Origin: Ophiostoma sp. CBS 140.51
Lineage: Eukaryota; Ascomycota; Sordariomycetes; Ophiostomatales; Ophiostomataceae
Reading direction: 5' to 3'
Assembly (NCBI GenBank): GCA_029298735.1
Contig: JANSLP010000005.1
Coordinates: 310,001 to 374,000 of the forward strand
DNA: 64,000 nucleotides
This document shows positions 20,911-32,738 of this stretch, piece after piece (within the stretch, counting starts at the first letter, position 1; each line of letters opens with the position of its first letter). A model generated the notes under the pieces. It was not told where the DNA came from. It searched no databases and saw only the letters and a program-made list of their open reading frames with translations. The translations under genes and the position numbers were made by a program.

Positions 20911-23900
20911 ATGGCTAGCCGGTTCAGAGACGACGAGCAGCACTCTTCGCGGCCGGGTTATTATCACACCAATAGCTCGCATTCGTGAGTTTCATTTCCC
21001 CATTACCCCGCCAAAGACCGTCAAGAGATAAAGGACAGAAACACACACAGAGATCGGACGGCAAGAACAACAAGACTGACGAAAAACTCGTTTCATCCCA
21101 TCTAGAACCGACAGTCACTACCATCGAAGCCACGATCGCAGTCACGATCGCGCGCAATCCGAACACCTCCCACGCAACGACTACGGCCGCGTGCCGCGCG
21201 CGCTCAACTCTGCCTACACCAGACGACGAAGCAACCCGCTCAACGCCTTTGTCGAAGACGAGCGTGATGCATTGTCGAAAGAATACCATCCGGCCTCGAC
21301 AGGCCTGCTGAAATCGAATGACGACGGACAGGTCCTAAAGGGCGAGATCGACCAGGTCCCCATCCTGATGGAAGTCGACAACCCCGAGCGCCGCTTCGTC
21401 ATCATCCCAAAGCCTCCAGGTGCGGAGACAGAAACGACACCCGACAAGGGCGATGGCCGGCCACATGGCTCCCACGCGTCGGTAGCGTCGAATGTCTCGA
21501 AAACCTCACGCGAATCAACAATGGGACCCTCCACAATTACAAATACGGCCTCAACAATCACCTCGACAGCATCCACGGTCACATCGGCTGGCTCGCCTTC
21601 CACACCCACCGGTCCTTCTGGCAACAGCTCGTTTAGCAGTGGTCGTACAAACGCTACCTCCAGCCGGCCAGCAGACAAGGTCTCCGAATACGAAGCAAAC
21701 ACATGTCGCAAGTTCACTGTGCCGCGCATCGACTCCGAGTCGAGCGGCGAGTCGACCACAAAGGAGCCTTCTACGGCTAAAACCGAAAAAGACAGCGCGA
21801 GCGCAACCACTACTCCACGACAGCGCCGGCCTTCCCTCGGCACAGCGGCAGGTCTTACTGCAGCCGCAGCAGCTGCTGCGGTAGCTGCCGGTGCGGGCTC
21901 GTCATCAAAGACACCAACACCTGAGATCAAGAGACGGAGGAGTCGTCTCGACCTGCCGCGCATCGACACAGACATGCAGCATGACGAAAGAGCCCACAGT
22001 GCAAGTTCCGGACGGCCAAGATCATCGACACATTCCGACCACCGGTCACGCGACCGCCACCATGAGGGCCATGACAGCAGAGACGGCCGTGACAGTCGTG
22101 ATCGTCTGGGCGACAGAAACGGCCACCGCGACAACGACTTCTTATCACCCACCTTCATCAAACACACCACCAACGGTCGCGACCGCGCCTACTTCGACCC
22201 CAACCATGGACACGGCTCGAGCGGCATGGCCGATAGTGGGCGGGCACGCTCTGGTGACGCCCGCTCTTCTCACGATGACAGGCGGTCCCATGACCGCACC
22301 GAGCGAAACTCCACGTCCGCAGATCCAGCCATGAAGCGCCGCTCGACTTCGTTCTCCGAGACCGACAGACTGTCACGGAAGCCTTCCTACAAACGCACAT
22401 CTCGCGACGAAGCAGCCGGCTCTCGTACCGGGCGCAAATCACCTTCTCCTCCGCCAAAGTCTCGAACACCGCCTTCGCCTCATCCACGTACCGACAAGCG
22501 CCAGGCCTCTCCACCGCGGAACCGTGACCGGGAGCGTGACAGAGACTGGGACAGGGATCGTGACCGTGACTGGGAGAGAGACCGGGCCAGAGAACGCGAG
22601 CGAGAGCGGGAGAGAGAACGTGAGAGGGAGAAGGAGAAAGAAAAGGAGAAGGAAAAGGAAAGAGAACGGGAAAAGGAGCGCGAGCGGCGACTACTGGAGC
22701 AAGAACGGGACCGTCAAAAGCCTGTGCGGCGCGACTCGATCTCCAATAGGCGCAGAAACTCAATCATCCGCCCAGACGACGGCTACTCATCCGACGAGCG
22801 GTCCAAGAAGGCTTCTGCCAACACGCCCCTGCGCCGCCAAAACAGCGAGCGTCGTCGGGCACCGCCGATGCACAAGGATGACGAGTCGGTTGTCAGCAAA
22901 GCCTCCAGCAACCCGGACCCGCGGCGCACATCTGCCATCAATGACCCCGGCATCAACGGTCGTTACCGCTCTGGAAATTCAACGCCGTTGGCTACACCGA
23001 AACAATCGTTCCCGTTCATGGCTGGCTCTCCACCCAAGGAGCTGTTTGAGGCGCTCAGACCAGTTTCACCAAGACGGAGAGACGACCGCAGACCTGGCTC
23101 TTCGTCGTCTCCATCTTCTTCACCGGAAAGCCGATCGAGGATCCCGCACGAAGGCGACCGGCCAAGAGGCCCTCGCCCTCGCGCTGCCCACCACCCGAAT
23201 GTGATTCACAACCCTGCTACTGCTTCCATGCCGAACCTCCAGCCTTCGTCCAGAGCGTCGACCATGCCAATGCCCATCCCCATTCCTATTCATATTCCTG
23301 CGTCTCCGCCGGCTCGTACAGACTCGCTTCGAGACTATGACATTCCTGTTCGCCGCGAACGACAGCGGTCGCCCGTCGATTCACTGCGCTCGTCCCGTCC
23401 TTCTCTAGCCGCCAACCCAGCACGGACATCTGGTGTCTTTGGTCACAGCCCGGGCACGCCCCAGTCACAGTCATACCGGCAGCCTGCATTCTTCATCAAC
23501 ATCCCGAACGCAGCGCCAGACACCGATATTGTTGTTGATTCTGTGTTGCCAGAAGACGCTCCTCGTGAGCGCCCCCCTCCTCCGGTATCCAGGCAGTCAG
23601 ACAGGGCGCCAGTGGACAGAAACGAAAAGGCGCTCGTGCCAATTTACAAGCGCTACGCCGAAGACGTCTACCATGGCCGGGTCGCAGGCTTGCCAGAGTG
23701 CCCACGGATCCAGTTCAGCACCAAGTATCGCGACTGGCGCACTTTGACGCCGTACAAGGACTTTTTGATCTGCCCGACATGCTACGAGGCTGGCTTCGCG
23801 CGAACACAGTGGCGCAACGAGTTTGTGCCAGCAACAGGCATTGACCCGAAGCTCAAGACCAACTGCATCTACGGCGCTATGCCGTGGTACCAGGTTGCCT

Positions 23901-24688
23901 TCTTCTTTGTACGGGCCTTCAATATGCCCACTCTAAGCTTGCTACGGACCATGTTCAACCGTGACGAGGAACTGCGACTGCCATGTGCCGGCGCTCGACG
24001 TATTACTGGCCGCTGGTTTACTGTGCAGGATCCCATCGACGGGCGCCCTGTAAACAAGTTTACGACCTGTGAGCAGTGTGCCACAGCCATTACGGTTTTG
24101 TTCCCACGTCTCAAGGGCCTCTTACAAGACAACAACCCGACACCGCACGACACGACCAACGTCTGTTCGCTGTACCATGAGCCCGATAGAAAGCGGCTGT
24201 GGAAGTACATTGACGTGCTAGAGTCGACCAACAATGCGGCCGCGGCCAGCAACGCGCCCGTAGACGTCAACGAGTTCATCAACCGGATCCTGGACATTAG
24301 CCGCTACGAAGAGTGCAAGCGGGACATCCCCGTGCGCCAGCGCAAATGGTACTGGATGCGCACGATGCCCGACTTTGTCGTCTGCCAAGAGTGCTTTAAC
24401 GAGGTGGTGTACCCGGTCGTGACCACGTACCGCGGCGTGGCGGGCGACTTCTACAAGGAGCCCAAGGAGCTGGACATTGCCGCCTGCCACCTCTACTCCC
24501 AGCGTATGCGCGACATCTTTATGCGCGCGTGCCAGAACAACGACAAAGAGTACCTCGCAAAAAAGCTGGAAGAGCGAGCAGATGTAGCGGCCGACATTAC
24601 GGCGCGCATCCAGCGGCTGCCCAAGGCGTCGTCGGCGGACGATCTCGAGCAGATGAAGCTCATGGCCGAGTGGAAGAAGTGGGAGTAA
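20911..24688 (+). CDS. Conserved fungal protein of unknown function, Ser/Arg-rich with Cys-pair C-terminal domain
   Basis: Exons 20911-20984 and 21106-24688; 1218 residues. I recognise it only as a conserved filamentous-fungal hypothetical. Residues 1 to about 850 look disordered: Ser/Thr/Pro-rich segments, an Ala run near 245-260, and an alternating RD/RE/KE tract at about 497-560 that may form a single charged helix. The C-terminal third (about 870-1218) is well composed and globular, with Cys pairs CPTC at 914-917, CEQC at 1013-1016 and CQEC at 1118-1121, plus other Cys and His (TNCIYG, NVCSLYH), which suggests zinc binding. No transmembrane segment is obvious. Intron 20985-21105: donor GTGAGT, an ACTGAC branch and acceptor TAG, joining TC to A. 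The ATG at 20911 starts MASRFRDDEQH. A nuclear or RNA-linked role is a guess from the Arg-rich composition. Confidence 0.8.
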
Positions 24689-25553
24689 TGGCGTGTTGGT
24701 GATGGGGAAGTAAGGTTTATGATAAAGAATTTAATGATGGTACCACAAACAATGGACAATGGACAATGGACAATGGACAATGGACAATGGACAGTGGACA
24801 TAATGGGCCCTGGGAAAGAGCAATGGATTTTGGATAGGATATGACTTTGGACATTTGGACATTTTTGGAAGCGAAATATATACATTGGATTACCACTGCA
24901 CGTGCACGATGCAAAACTACTGATGTGCCCTGAATGTGTTTATGTGTGCCTGCTCCATTGAATGCCCAGACATTCTCATTTTGCCGGCGATCTCCTCCGC
25001 AAAGTGATCAAGGCGGCAAGGCAGTGCATGCCTCCGCAACGGTACATCAGCCGAGAGTTTAGCAAACGATGAGGATAATTACAGGTCTGTATTATTTATG
25101 TAATATTTTTAAGCAAATAAAAAACTCCGTGATTTGTTTGATTTTATTTGTAAATTCTTCATCGAAAACTAGGATCTTCTCTACGTGCTAAAAAATATAT
25201 TAACAAACTCCTTTTAAGAATTATGCCACCAATCAATGTTGGCTCACATTCTGCGATGCTCACCATAGTGCAAACACACAGTCCAATATATTGGCCTCAA
25301 TCTACAGTGGTCATTAAAGTACAATCTGATTCCCCAGAACATAAATGTTCCGATAATACGGCATTATCTGCCAGTACGAAAATGAAGAAATACGGATAGA
25401 ATGCAGACATTCCTCTGTTTACGTAGAAGAGAGGGACATCAAGAATAGACAACACTCTTTTTGGTGATCATCACGACCCAACAGTACGCTTGGCTGTTCA
25501 ATCTTGTTTACAAAGACTGCTCATCACGTATTTCAATCTGACCACAAACTACG
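24689..25553. other. Intergenic region between the 20911 gene and the GH28 gene
   Basis: 3' flank of the unknown-function gene with a heptamer repeat (separate entry), then AT-rich DNA at 25070-25230 and the presumed promoter of the GH28 gene. No further gene is seen. Confidence 0.5.
24750..24798. repeat. CAATGGA heptamer tandem repeat
   Basis: Six perfect CAATGGA copies (24750-24791) plus one CAGTGGA (24792-24798), starting 62 bp after the stop codon of the 1218-residue gene and so probably in its 3' UTR. Degenerate relatives (TTTGGACAT) continue near 24843-24865. Confidence 0.9.
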
Positions 25554-27416
25554 ATGCGTGTCTCGACGATTATTGCGGCCCTTGTGGGCACGACGCCGGC
25601 GATGGCGGCCATCCACCGCGACGGAAACACATGTACAGTAACGCCAGAAGGAGCAGCAACAGTCAAACGACGTTCAGCCCAGCCGGCACCAGTTCCAGTC
25701 CCGGAGTTAGAGCCGGAGGAGGTGTTTGAATACATCCCAGAGTCCAACGTGGTTCATGAGCAGTATCCGAGCGATAGGACTGATGCGCCAACACCCACAT
25801 CTGTTATTTTCAACGAGGTGTACCCCCGTCCAGAGCCGGGCAGTGATGCCGCTCGTCGTTACAACCGCGAGGCAGCGGCCGTATCCGAGTCGATCGCAGC
25901 TGCACGACTAGCATCAGCGTCGGCGTCTCTAGCTGCAGCCAAAGCCCGTGCATCAGCCAAAGCCAAAGGTCTTTCGGGCCATGGCAGTCGAGGACCTCTT
26001 AATGCGCGCTCCACATACGATGCCGACGACACAGACAACACTGAAGAGCTCGCCACGTTTGATGCCACCGCGAGTGACGACACGCCACAGATTCTTGATG
26101 CCTTTAAGCAGTGCGGCAAAGACGGCCGTATCATCTTTTCCGAGGGCACCTACAACATCCGTCAGGTCATGAACACGACCGACCTGCGCAACTGCGACAT
26201 TGACATCCTGGGCACCTTTGTCTGGAGCGGCGACAACATCCAGTACTGGCTGTCGCACAGCTACTCGGTGACGTATGCGGGGCGATCGACGGCGTGGCTG
26301 CTGGGCGGGACAAACATTTCGATGCGCGGGTACGGCAAAGCACTCTTCAACGGCAACGGCCAGATCTGGATCGACCAGAACCACGGCCAGGGCAACCAGA
26401 ACGGCCGGCCCATTAGTCTGACCATCTGGAAGGGCACCAACGTCTTTATTGATGGCATTACCTGGCGGATGGCGCAGTTTTGGCACACGTTTGTGGCGCA
26501 CAGCCAGAATGTGACAATGACGAACCTGGACATGAACACAAGGAGTGCCAACTCGAACTCGGCAGTGAACACGGACGGGACCGATACGTGGAACTCGCGG
26601 GACATTGTCATCTCGAACTGGACAGTCAAGTGTGGAGATGTAAGTTGTCCCTTGAGAAGCTGACTATGTTCCCCTGGAGCGAAGAGGTGATATCCACAGA
26701 CAAAAACGGAAGGCGTAGAGTGTGACGTCCGTCGACAGAAGTGGAAAGAGTGAAGTGACGTTCGGAGTCGACAAAAACGGAAGGCGCTAATAACTCAGGA
26801 CTGCATCTCCATCAAGGGAAACAGCACAAATGTGCAAGTCACAAATGTTGTTTGTTGTAAGTCTACCCCCATATCATAGGCCGCCCTTTTCTCTTCTCCA
26901 TCCTAACCTGTCTTTTGAACAGACGAATCCGGATGTGCGTGCATCGGCTCCATCGGCTCCAACGCCGGCCAGCCCGACTACGTCGAGAACATCCTCTTTG
27001 AAAACATTACTTGCCACCACTCGTCCAATGCCGCCTGGATTAAGACGTATCCTGGAACGGGTCACGTGCGCAACGTCACCTTCAAGGACATTGTCGTCGA
27101 CAACGTCGACCAGCCCATCTACGTCACGCCCTGCATCTACTCGGGCAACGGCTGTGACAGCTCGAGACTCACGATTTCTGATGTCACCTGGAAGAATGTG
27201 ACTGGAACCAGTCGGTACAATGTCGCTGCAGGCATCCACTGCTCAGCAGCTGCACCCTGCACAAACTTCCATTTTGAAGGAATCGATATCAAGCCGGCAG
27301 CCGGTGGGACGGCCAAAGTGTTGTGTTCCAATATCCAGAACCAGGCATCATCGGGGCTGACGTGCACGGGGACGTGTCCCGCAAACTGGCCGCAGCAGTT
27401 GAAGGGGGATCGGTAG
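25554..27416 (+). CDS. Secreted glycoside hydrolase family 28 (exo-polygalacturonase / rhamnogalacturonase-like)
   Basis: Exons 25554-26639, 26799-26856 and 26923-27416; 545 residues. GH28 enzymes hydrolyse galacturonic-acid linkages in pectin. Seen: signal peptide MRVSTIIAALVGTTPAMAA; a KR site near 38-39; a long Pro/Glu then Ala/Ser/Lys-rich stretch to about 160; then a right-handed beta-helix with NTDGTD at 339-344 and GDD at 361-363. The canonical GHG segment is replaced by GCACIGS (385-391), and canonical RIK reads WIK (420-422). The acid residues are therefore kept, but the His and Arg that bind substrate in endo-polygalacturonases are not, which points to an exo-acting or non-homogalacturonan subgroup. 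Many NxT/S sites suggest secretion. Introns: GTAAGT donors at 26640 and 26857, GCTAAT and CTAAC branches. Substrate is not determined. Confidence 0.85.
26699..26786. repeat. Direct repeats inside GH28 intron 1
   Basis: The 17-mer GACAAAAACGGAAGGCG occurs at 26699-26715 and again at 26770-26786. A weaker relative (GTCGACAGAAGTGGAAAG) lies between them at about 26731-26748, next to GTGACGT strings. Together they make up about half of the 159-bp intron and suggest local duplication. The second copy abuts the branch site GCTAAT. Confidence 0.8.
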
Positions 27417-27964
27417 AGTACGGTTGTGGGAAGTGATGAGATAGAGTTGGCGTGAGAAGGTTGTAGTTGACAAGGCTGTGTTTACTTTGAATGTGAGAAT
27501 AGAAAAGGGGTCACCTAAACTGTTATTTGCACTGTACTCTAAAGTGAGCCCAACCTTCAAAGTCGCGCAAAGCGCCCTTTTGTCGGACCGGCTAGTGATT
27601 AATCCGAGTAACCCTGCATCACGTGCACAGGCTCCATCTGAGGCCGACCATATTCGTCCTAGCGCCTTTTCACCACTTTTCAATCCACTCTGGCGGCGTT
27701 AGGGCTCCACCCCACGAAAAGTCACCCAAACAGCAAATGTTCTTTCCCGCTTTGGACTTTTTGTCTTTTTGGTAGTGCGGGACGCTGCCAATTGCCCAGA
27801 ATTTCCCAAATTTTCCCATACTGTGGGTCCCCCTCCAAAAATTTGTGTTAGCACCTTTTGCACTATTGAGTTTTCTGGCCCTTTTCCCTCTCTTCTTCTC
27901 TCGACTTCATCACGACAATCGACATCGACAACCCACGCCGACGACGACACACACATCCGACACA
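27417..27964. promoter_or_regulatory. Intergenic region and promoter of RPL4
   Basis: 548 bp from the GH28 stop to the uL4 start. It includes a CACGTG E-box at about 27620 and a T/C-rich leader from 27840. No ATG occurs between about 27740 and the RPL4 start. No gene is seen. Confidence 0.45.
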
Positions 27965-29274
27965 ATGTCTTCCCGCCCGACCGTCACCATCCAGGGCGCT
28001 GATGGCAAGCCCACCAGCGCCACCCACCCCATCCCGGCCGTCTTCCTGAGCCCTATCCGCCCGGATATTGTTCAGCAGGTTCACACCGGCATGGCCAAGA
28101 ACAAGCGCCAGCCGTACTCGGTCAGCGAGAAGGCCGGTCACCAGACCTCTGCCGAGTCCTGGGGCACTGGTACGTTGAGATTGGCGGGATTGAGAAGAGA
28201 GGATGAGAGAGAGAAGGAGATGAAGAAGAGGAGATGTTCGACGACAATCCGAGATGGATCGAGAGATCGAAAAGTCGACGATTCGACGACATGACAAACA
28301 TCTGAGGACACAAGACGGAATCGAGAATGAAGACACGCCGAATTTGAACACCCACTAACTTCTCAGGTCGCGCTGTTGCCCGTATCCCCCGTGTCTCCGG
28401 TGGCGGTACCCACCGTGCCGGTCAGGCTGCTTTCGGTAACATGTGCCGTTCCGGCCGCATGTTCGCTCCCACCAAGGTCTGGCGCAAGTGGCACGTCAAG
28501 GTCAACCAGGGCCAGAAGCGCTTCGCTACTGCCTCTGCCGTTGCTGCCTCGGCCGTCGCTCCCCTGCTGCTCGCCCGCGGCCACAAGATCTCTTCCGTCC
28601 CCGAGGTCCCCCTGGTCATCGACTCCAAGGCTTTCGCTGGCGCCACCAAGACTGCCAACGCCGTTGCCCTGCTGAAGGCTGCCGGTGCCGGTGCCGACGT
28701 CGAGAAGGTCCGTCTGTCCAAGAAGCTGCGCGCCGGCAAGGGCAAGCTCCGTGGTCGTCGCTACCGCCAGCGCCGCGGTCCCCTCGTCATCTACGACCCC
28801 GAGGTCGATGGCAAGGACCTGGCCAAGGGCTTCCGCAACATTGCCGGTGTCGAGGTCTCCTCCGTCTTCGCCCTCAACCTGCTCCAGCTTGCCCCCGGTG
28901 GCCACCTCGGCCGCTTTGTCGTCTGGACCTCGGCTGCTTTCGCTGCCCTCGACAAGATCTACGGCTCCACCACCGAGCCCTCGGCTCTGAAGAAGGACTT
29001 CCTCCTGCCCTCCAACCTCGTTGCCCAGGCTGACCTGACCCGCCTGATCAACTCCTCGGAAATCCAGAGCGTCCTGCGCGCCCCCAAGGGCGACGCCCAG
29101 ACCAAGCGCGGCAATGTCCTCAAGAAGAACCCCCTCCGCAACAAGCAGGTCATGCTCCGCCTCAACCCCTACGCCGCCACCTTCATCAAGGACAAGGTCG
29201 GCCAGCAGAAGATCAACTCGGAGAAGCCCGCCGCTGTCCCCGCCAAGTTCAAGACTCTGCTCAACGAGGCATAA
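27965..29274 (+). CDS. RPL4: 60S ribosomal protein L4 (uL4)
   Basis: Exons 27965-28169 and 28367-29274; 370 residues, usual for fungi. uL4 is a structural protein of the large cytosolic subunit whose loop lines the exit tunnel. Seen: FLSPIRPDIVQQVHTGMAKNKRQPY near the N-terminus; the conserved GRAVARIPRVSGGGTHRAGQ just after the splice junction; CRSGRMFAPTKVWRKWH; then RGRRYRQRRGPLVIY; and a basic C-terminal extension (KKNPLRNKQVMLRLNPYA). The 197-bp intron has donor GTACGT at 28170, branch CACTAAC and acceptor CAG at 28364-28366, and splits a Gly codon. Codon choice is strongly C-ending, as expected for a highly expressed gene. A 5'-proximal intron is common for ribosomal-protein genes. Confidence 0.97.
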
Positions 29275-30510
29275 GCGTGTCGCTTTTGCTTTGTCTGGAG
29301 AAGTTTACTTTGCAGGTGCTGGTGCTAGAGCAGCTGCAAGGTAGAGAAGGAGGTTGGAACGGATTAAAAAACTGTATTTCGGAATTGTTGAATCGGGTCC
29401 ACGGTGATCTTTCCTTTTTATTGTTGCACACTACAAAAAATAGTCTGCAGTCCACGGCGGAGGTGTATACCACATTCAAGCCCTGCCAGAGACCATGCAC
29501 CCCAAAAAATACTAAAACTTGGGAAACTACAATATGTCCTGTCATGTGAAGTGTGATGTGTGCAGCTGCTTCAAGTAATGTAGACCCCGAGAACAACGAC
29601 GGCTCTTCCCGTGTCGCTCTTGCCGTAGTTTGAAAAACGACCTCAACAGGTAAGACCGTTTAATTGAATGCTCTTACATCCCGTATCTGCGTATATGCTG
29701 TGTTACTCCAAACCTCCATTGCGGCGTGGGATGGCGATGAGCCGCTTTGTACGGCAGACTATTTAGCTCTGAACACTCCTTTCTTTCGTATATCTTCTCC
29801 GTTGGTAAAACCTCATTCCGTCCTCTATGCTGAATATGTCTCTCCGGAGTACTGCCTTTTTGTGCCACTTCACAGCTGAGGCGCCTTCTCAATTGGGCAA
29901 CTCTGGCCGATCTCTTTCCCCGTCTGACACTGAGAAAAAAGGAGGCAAGAACACTCGGTGGGCTGAAAAATGGAGAACAGAAGCAAATCACATACAAAAG
30001 CGCATAATCATGCAAATAGACAATTATGGAATCTTTCTCCAGGTGCCACCAAAAATCAGAGAAATCACAAGGATTGTTCGGTGTAACAACCCTTACCAGT
30101 GCCGGCAGATGCGCGACAATTCCCTTTCCAAACATAACTTGGCAGAACGATCGATCTTGAAACCTTCCTTTTTTGTCTCCTTTCATATTTTCTTTTGTAT
30201 TTCTATCCTTTATTCAATTTCATATCGACTTGAGCCTCTCACTCAAAGTAGCAGTGACAGAACGACACGCGACGAAACAGCATACACGGTGGACACAACA
30301 TGAATGACAAATCATTTTATATCAAGCGTCATCTGAGGGTAATTCTAATAAAAAAATCAAATCAAAAAGCAAATTGGCAAAGACGTGGCTACGTAATGAA
30401 ATCAGGAACATCAGAAAACATCAAAAACATCAAAATCCAAGACAGCATATCCAGTCATCAGGTATATCACCCCTCTTCACCCACCACCCCCACCCCTCTT
30501 TCCTCTTCAT
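29275..30510. other. Convergent 3' flanks of RPL4 and the aminotransferase gene
   Basis: 1.24 kb between tail-to-tail genes. No recognisable coding region on either strand; frames of 158 and 170 codons overlap each other on opposite strands and look random. AACATCAAA strings recur near 30415-30435. Confidence 0.5.
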
Positions 30511-32738
30511 CTAGCAGCCCATCCACACGCCCAAGTTGCCCAGCTCGCCGTTCTCGCGAGCCTCAGCAGCCTCGGCCATGACGACGGGCGAGCTGTTGAG
30601 AATGTCCTCAAAGTCCTGCGCCTTCTTCACCTTCCAGAACTTCTGGATACCGGCCACGAGACGGTTCGAGCACGCGTCGACGTTCTCGTCACTCTCGGCC
30701 GCAAAGCATAGGCGGAAGTAGGCCCAGCCGCGGTCCTCACGCACAGAATCGTCGGCGCTGAACATGGTACCCGGGCTGACCAGCACCAGGTGCGGCTTGC
30801 TGCTCAAGAACAGCATGAGCGCCGTGGAAAACAAGGGTCCGTCAATGACGTCGCCCTCGACACCGTTAGCCCGCGGCGCCTGCCACAGCGGGTGCGCCTC
30901 AAAGTGCAGACGGATCCACACAAACATGCCGCCGCGCGGCCAGTCAAACGAGAACAGCTGCGTCTTGGTGATGACGCCCCAGTCGGCGTCGGCCGACCGC
31001 ACGGGCGTGCCTTGCTTGAGCTGGAAGGAGGCCTCGTCCAAGATGGTGCACATGCGGTTCATGCGGCGCTCGTACTCGCCGCGCAGGCCCTCGAGCCAGC
31101 GGACCCAGCCGCCGACCTGCCACCCGGAAAAGGTGGGGTCATTCTTGCTCTTCTTGCTGACGGCGACCGCACTCGGCGAGGAGGATAGTGAAGAAGACGA
31201 ACCACTGGGCAGCGGGCCCATGACGAGCTCCGAGATGAGCGACTGCACAAAGCCCGACGGCTGCTGCGTACCCGTCTCGGCGATACGGGTGTAGCGCTCG
31301 ATGAAGGCCGGCTGGGCCGTGATCCAGCCGAGACGGCAGCCGGGTGCCACGGTCTTGGAGAAAGTATCGAGACGAACGACACGGCCGTCAACGTCGATAC
31401 TCAAAAACGACGGCACAAGCGAGTCGAGGAACGCGAAACCCGTCGACCGCTCGCCGGCAGCCTCGTTGATGGTCGGCGGAACAATGGGCGACTTGGGCTT
31501 GGGCAAGTTGCGCGAAGCGGCCTCGTTGATGGCGGCCGAGGGGAACTGCATGTACCAGTACGGGTCGTCCTCGGCGATGATGACATCGTAGCGGCTGCAA
31601 ATCTCGTACAGCTGCTTGCGGCGCTCTAGGCTCAGCACAATACCTGTGGGGTTATGGCCCATGGTCACCGTGTACATGATGTGTGGCCGGCGGCCCCGGG
31701 TCTCGTCCCAGTTGGCCAGCACATCCTCGAGACCACCCGGGCCGTAGGGGACCATACCGTCGGCGTCGGCCTCAACAGTCACAACCTGCATGCCCTTGGG
31801 CGCAATTTGGCCCAGCACGTTGCCATATATGAAGCCCTCGCACAGCAGACCGGGCCGGGTGCTAATATCGTCGCGGACGGGGTTCCAGGCGTCGACAAAC
31901 AGCTCGAGCGTCTTGGAGAGACCGTCGGTGGAGCCGACGGTCAGGACAACATCGACACCGCCCTCATACGGCACATTCGGGTGCAAGTACTCGCGCGCAA
32001 AGTTGCGGATCCAGGCGAGCAGCGGTGGATAGCCGTCGGAGCTGCCGTACTGCAGGGCAGTGGCGAGATCAATCTTCTCTACGGGCAGCAGGCCGTCGGG
32101 TGCCGTCTTGGGTACAATGAGACGCTCGGGCGCCGTGCGGTCGGACGGGTCGGACGATGACGTTGTTGAGGAGACATTGACGGCAGCGACACGGTCGCTC
32201 AAGGAGACAAAGTCATCGTCGTCCTCAACGTCGTCGGCAGTGCCCTGTTTATTGGGCGACGGCGTCCAGCGCTCCGGCTTGGCAATCTTGGCCTCGAGCG
32301 TGTCGTAGGGGAAGAACTGGACATTGGGCAGGCCTGTAAAAACAGCATTTTCAACCAGGTCAGCACCAGCCAGGAGAGGTCCCCATGTGGATGGACAACC
32401 AAGACCACAGAGGGGGAGAGCAAAAAGAAAACGAAAAAAAGAGAAAGCACCAAAAATCACAGGGAAGACTTGCCGCCAGCGAGGTTGCCAATGTTGGGGA
32501 TCTGGAAGAACTTGTAGTACTCCTTCATCTTGCTGGGCACACGCAGGTTGGTGGCCTCAGCATAGAGGTGTGAGAGGTCGCGCGGCTTCGGCTTGCGACC
32601 GTCTGAGCCATCAAAGGAGCATTCTGAGCTTGCTACTGATTCGTCTGTGGCGTGGTCTTCTGGGATGTCCGCTTCTGCCACGGCCGATGAGAATGCGGAC
32701 CGGGACCCGATCAGGGCGTCGATGTGGAAAGAGTCCAT
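30511..32738 (-). CDS. Aromatic-aminotransferase-like PLP enzyme (class I/II, ARO8 group)
   Basis: Exons 32738-32474 and 32333-30511; 695 residues, longer than yeast Aro8 (500). Members of this group transfer amino groups between aromatic amino acids (or kynurenine/2-aminoadipate) and 2-oxo acids using PLP. Seen: GGLPNVQFFPYDTLEAKI across the splice junction; QYGSSDGYPPLLAWIRNF; TVGSTDGLSKTLELF; MGHNPTGIVLSLERRK; IIAEDDPYWYMQF; and the PLP-lysine motif LDTFSKTVAPGCRLGW, with Lys at about 415. Acidic/Ser-rich insertions at about 115-150 explain part of the extra length. The 140-bp intron uses a GC donor (GCAAGT at 32473-32468), branch GCTGAC at 32364-32359 and acceptor CAG. The nearby GT (32469) would break the frame. 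Exon 1 read through stops after KSSL. Exact substrate is unknown. Confidence 0.88.

Noticed and set aside
24750..24798. Repeat array considered as CRISPR-like
   Set aside because: Units are 7 bp and contiguous without spacers, in a eukaryotic 3' flank.
28170..28366. Possible intronic C/D snoRNA in the RPL4 intron
   Set aside because: A CTGA occurs near 28302, but no matching RTGATGA C box with a terminal stem could be found.
32460..32473. GT donor at 32469-32468 instead of the GC donor
   Set aside because: It would give the wrong phase with the acceptor at 32334 and break the conserved frame.
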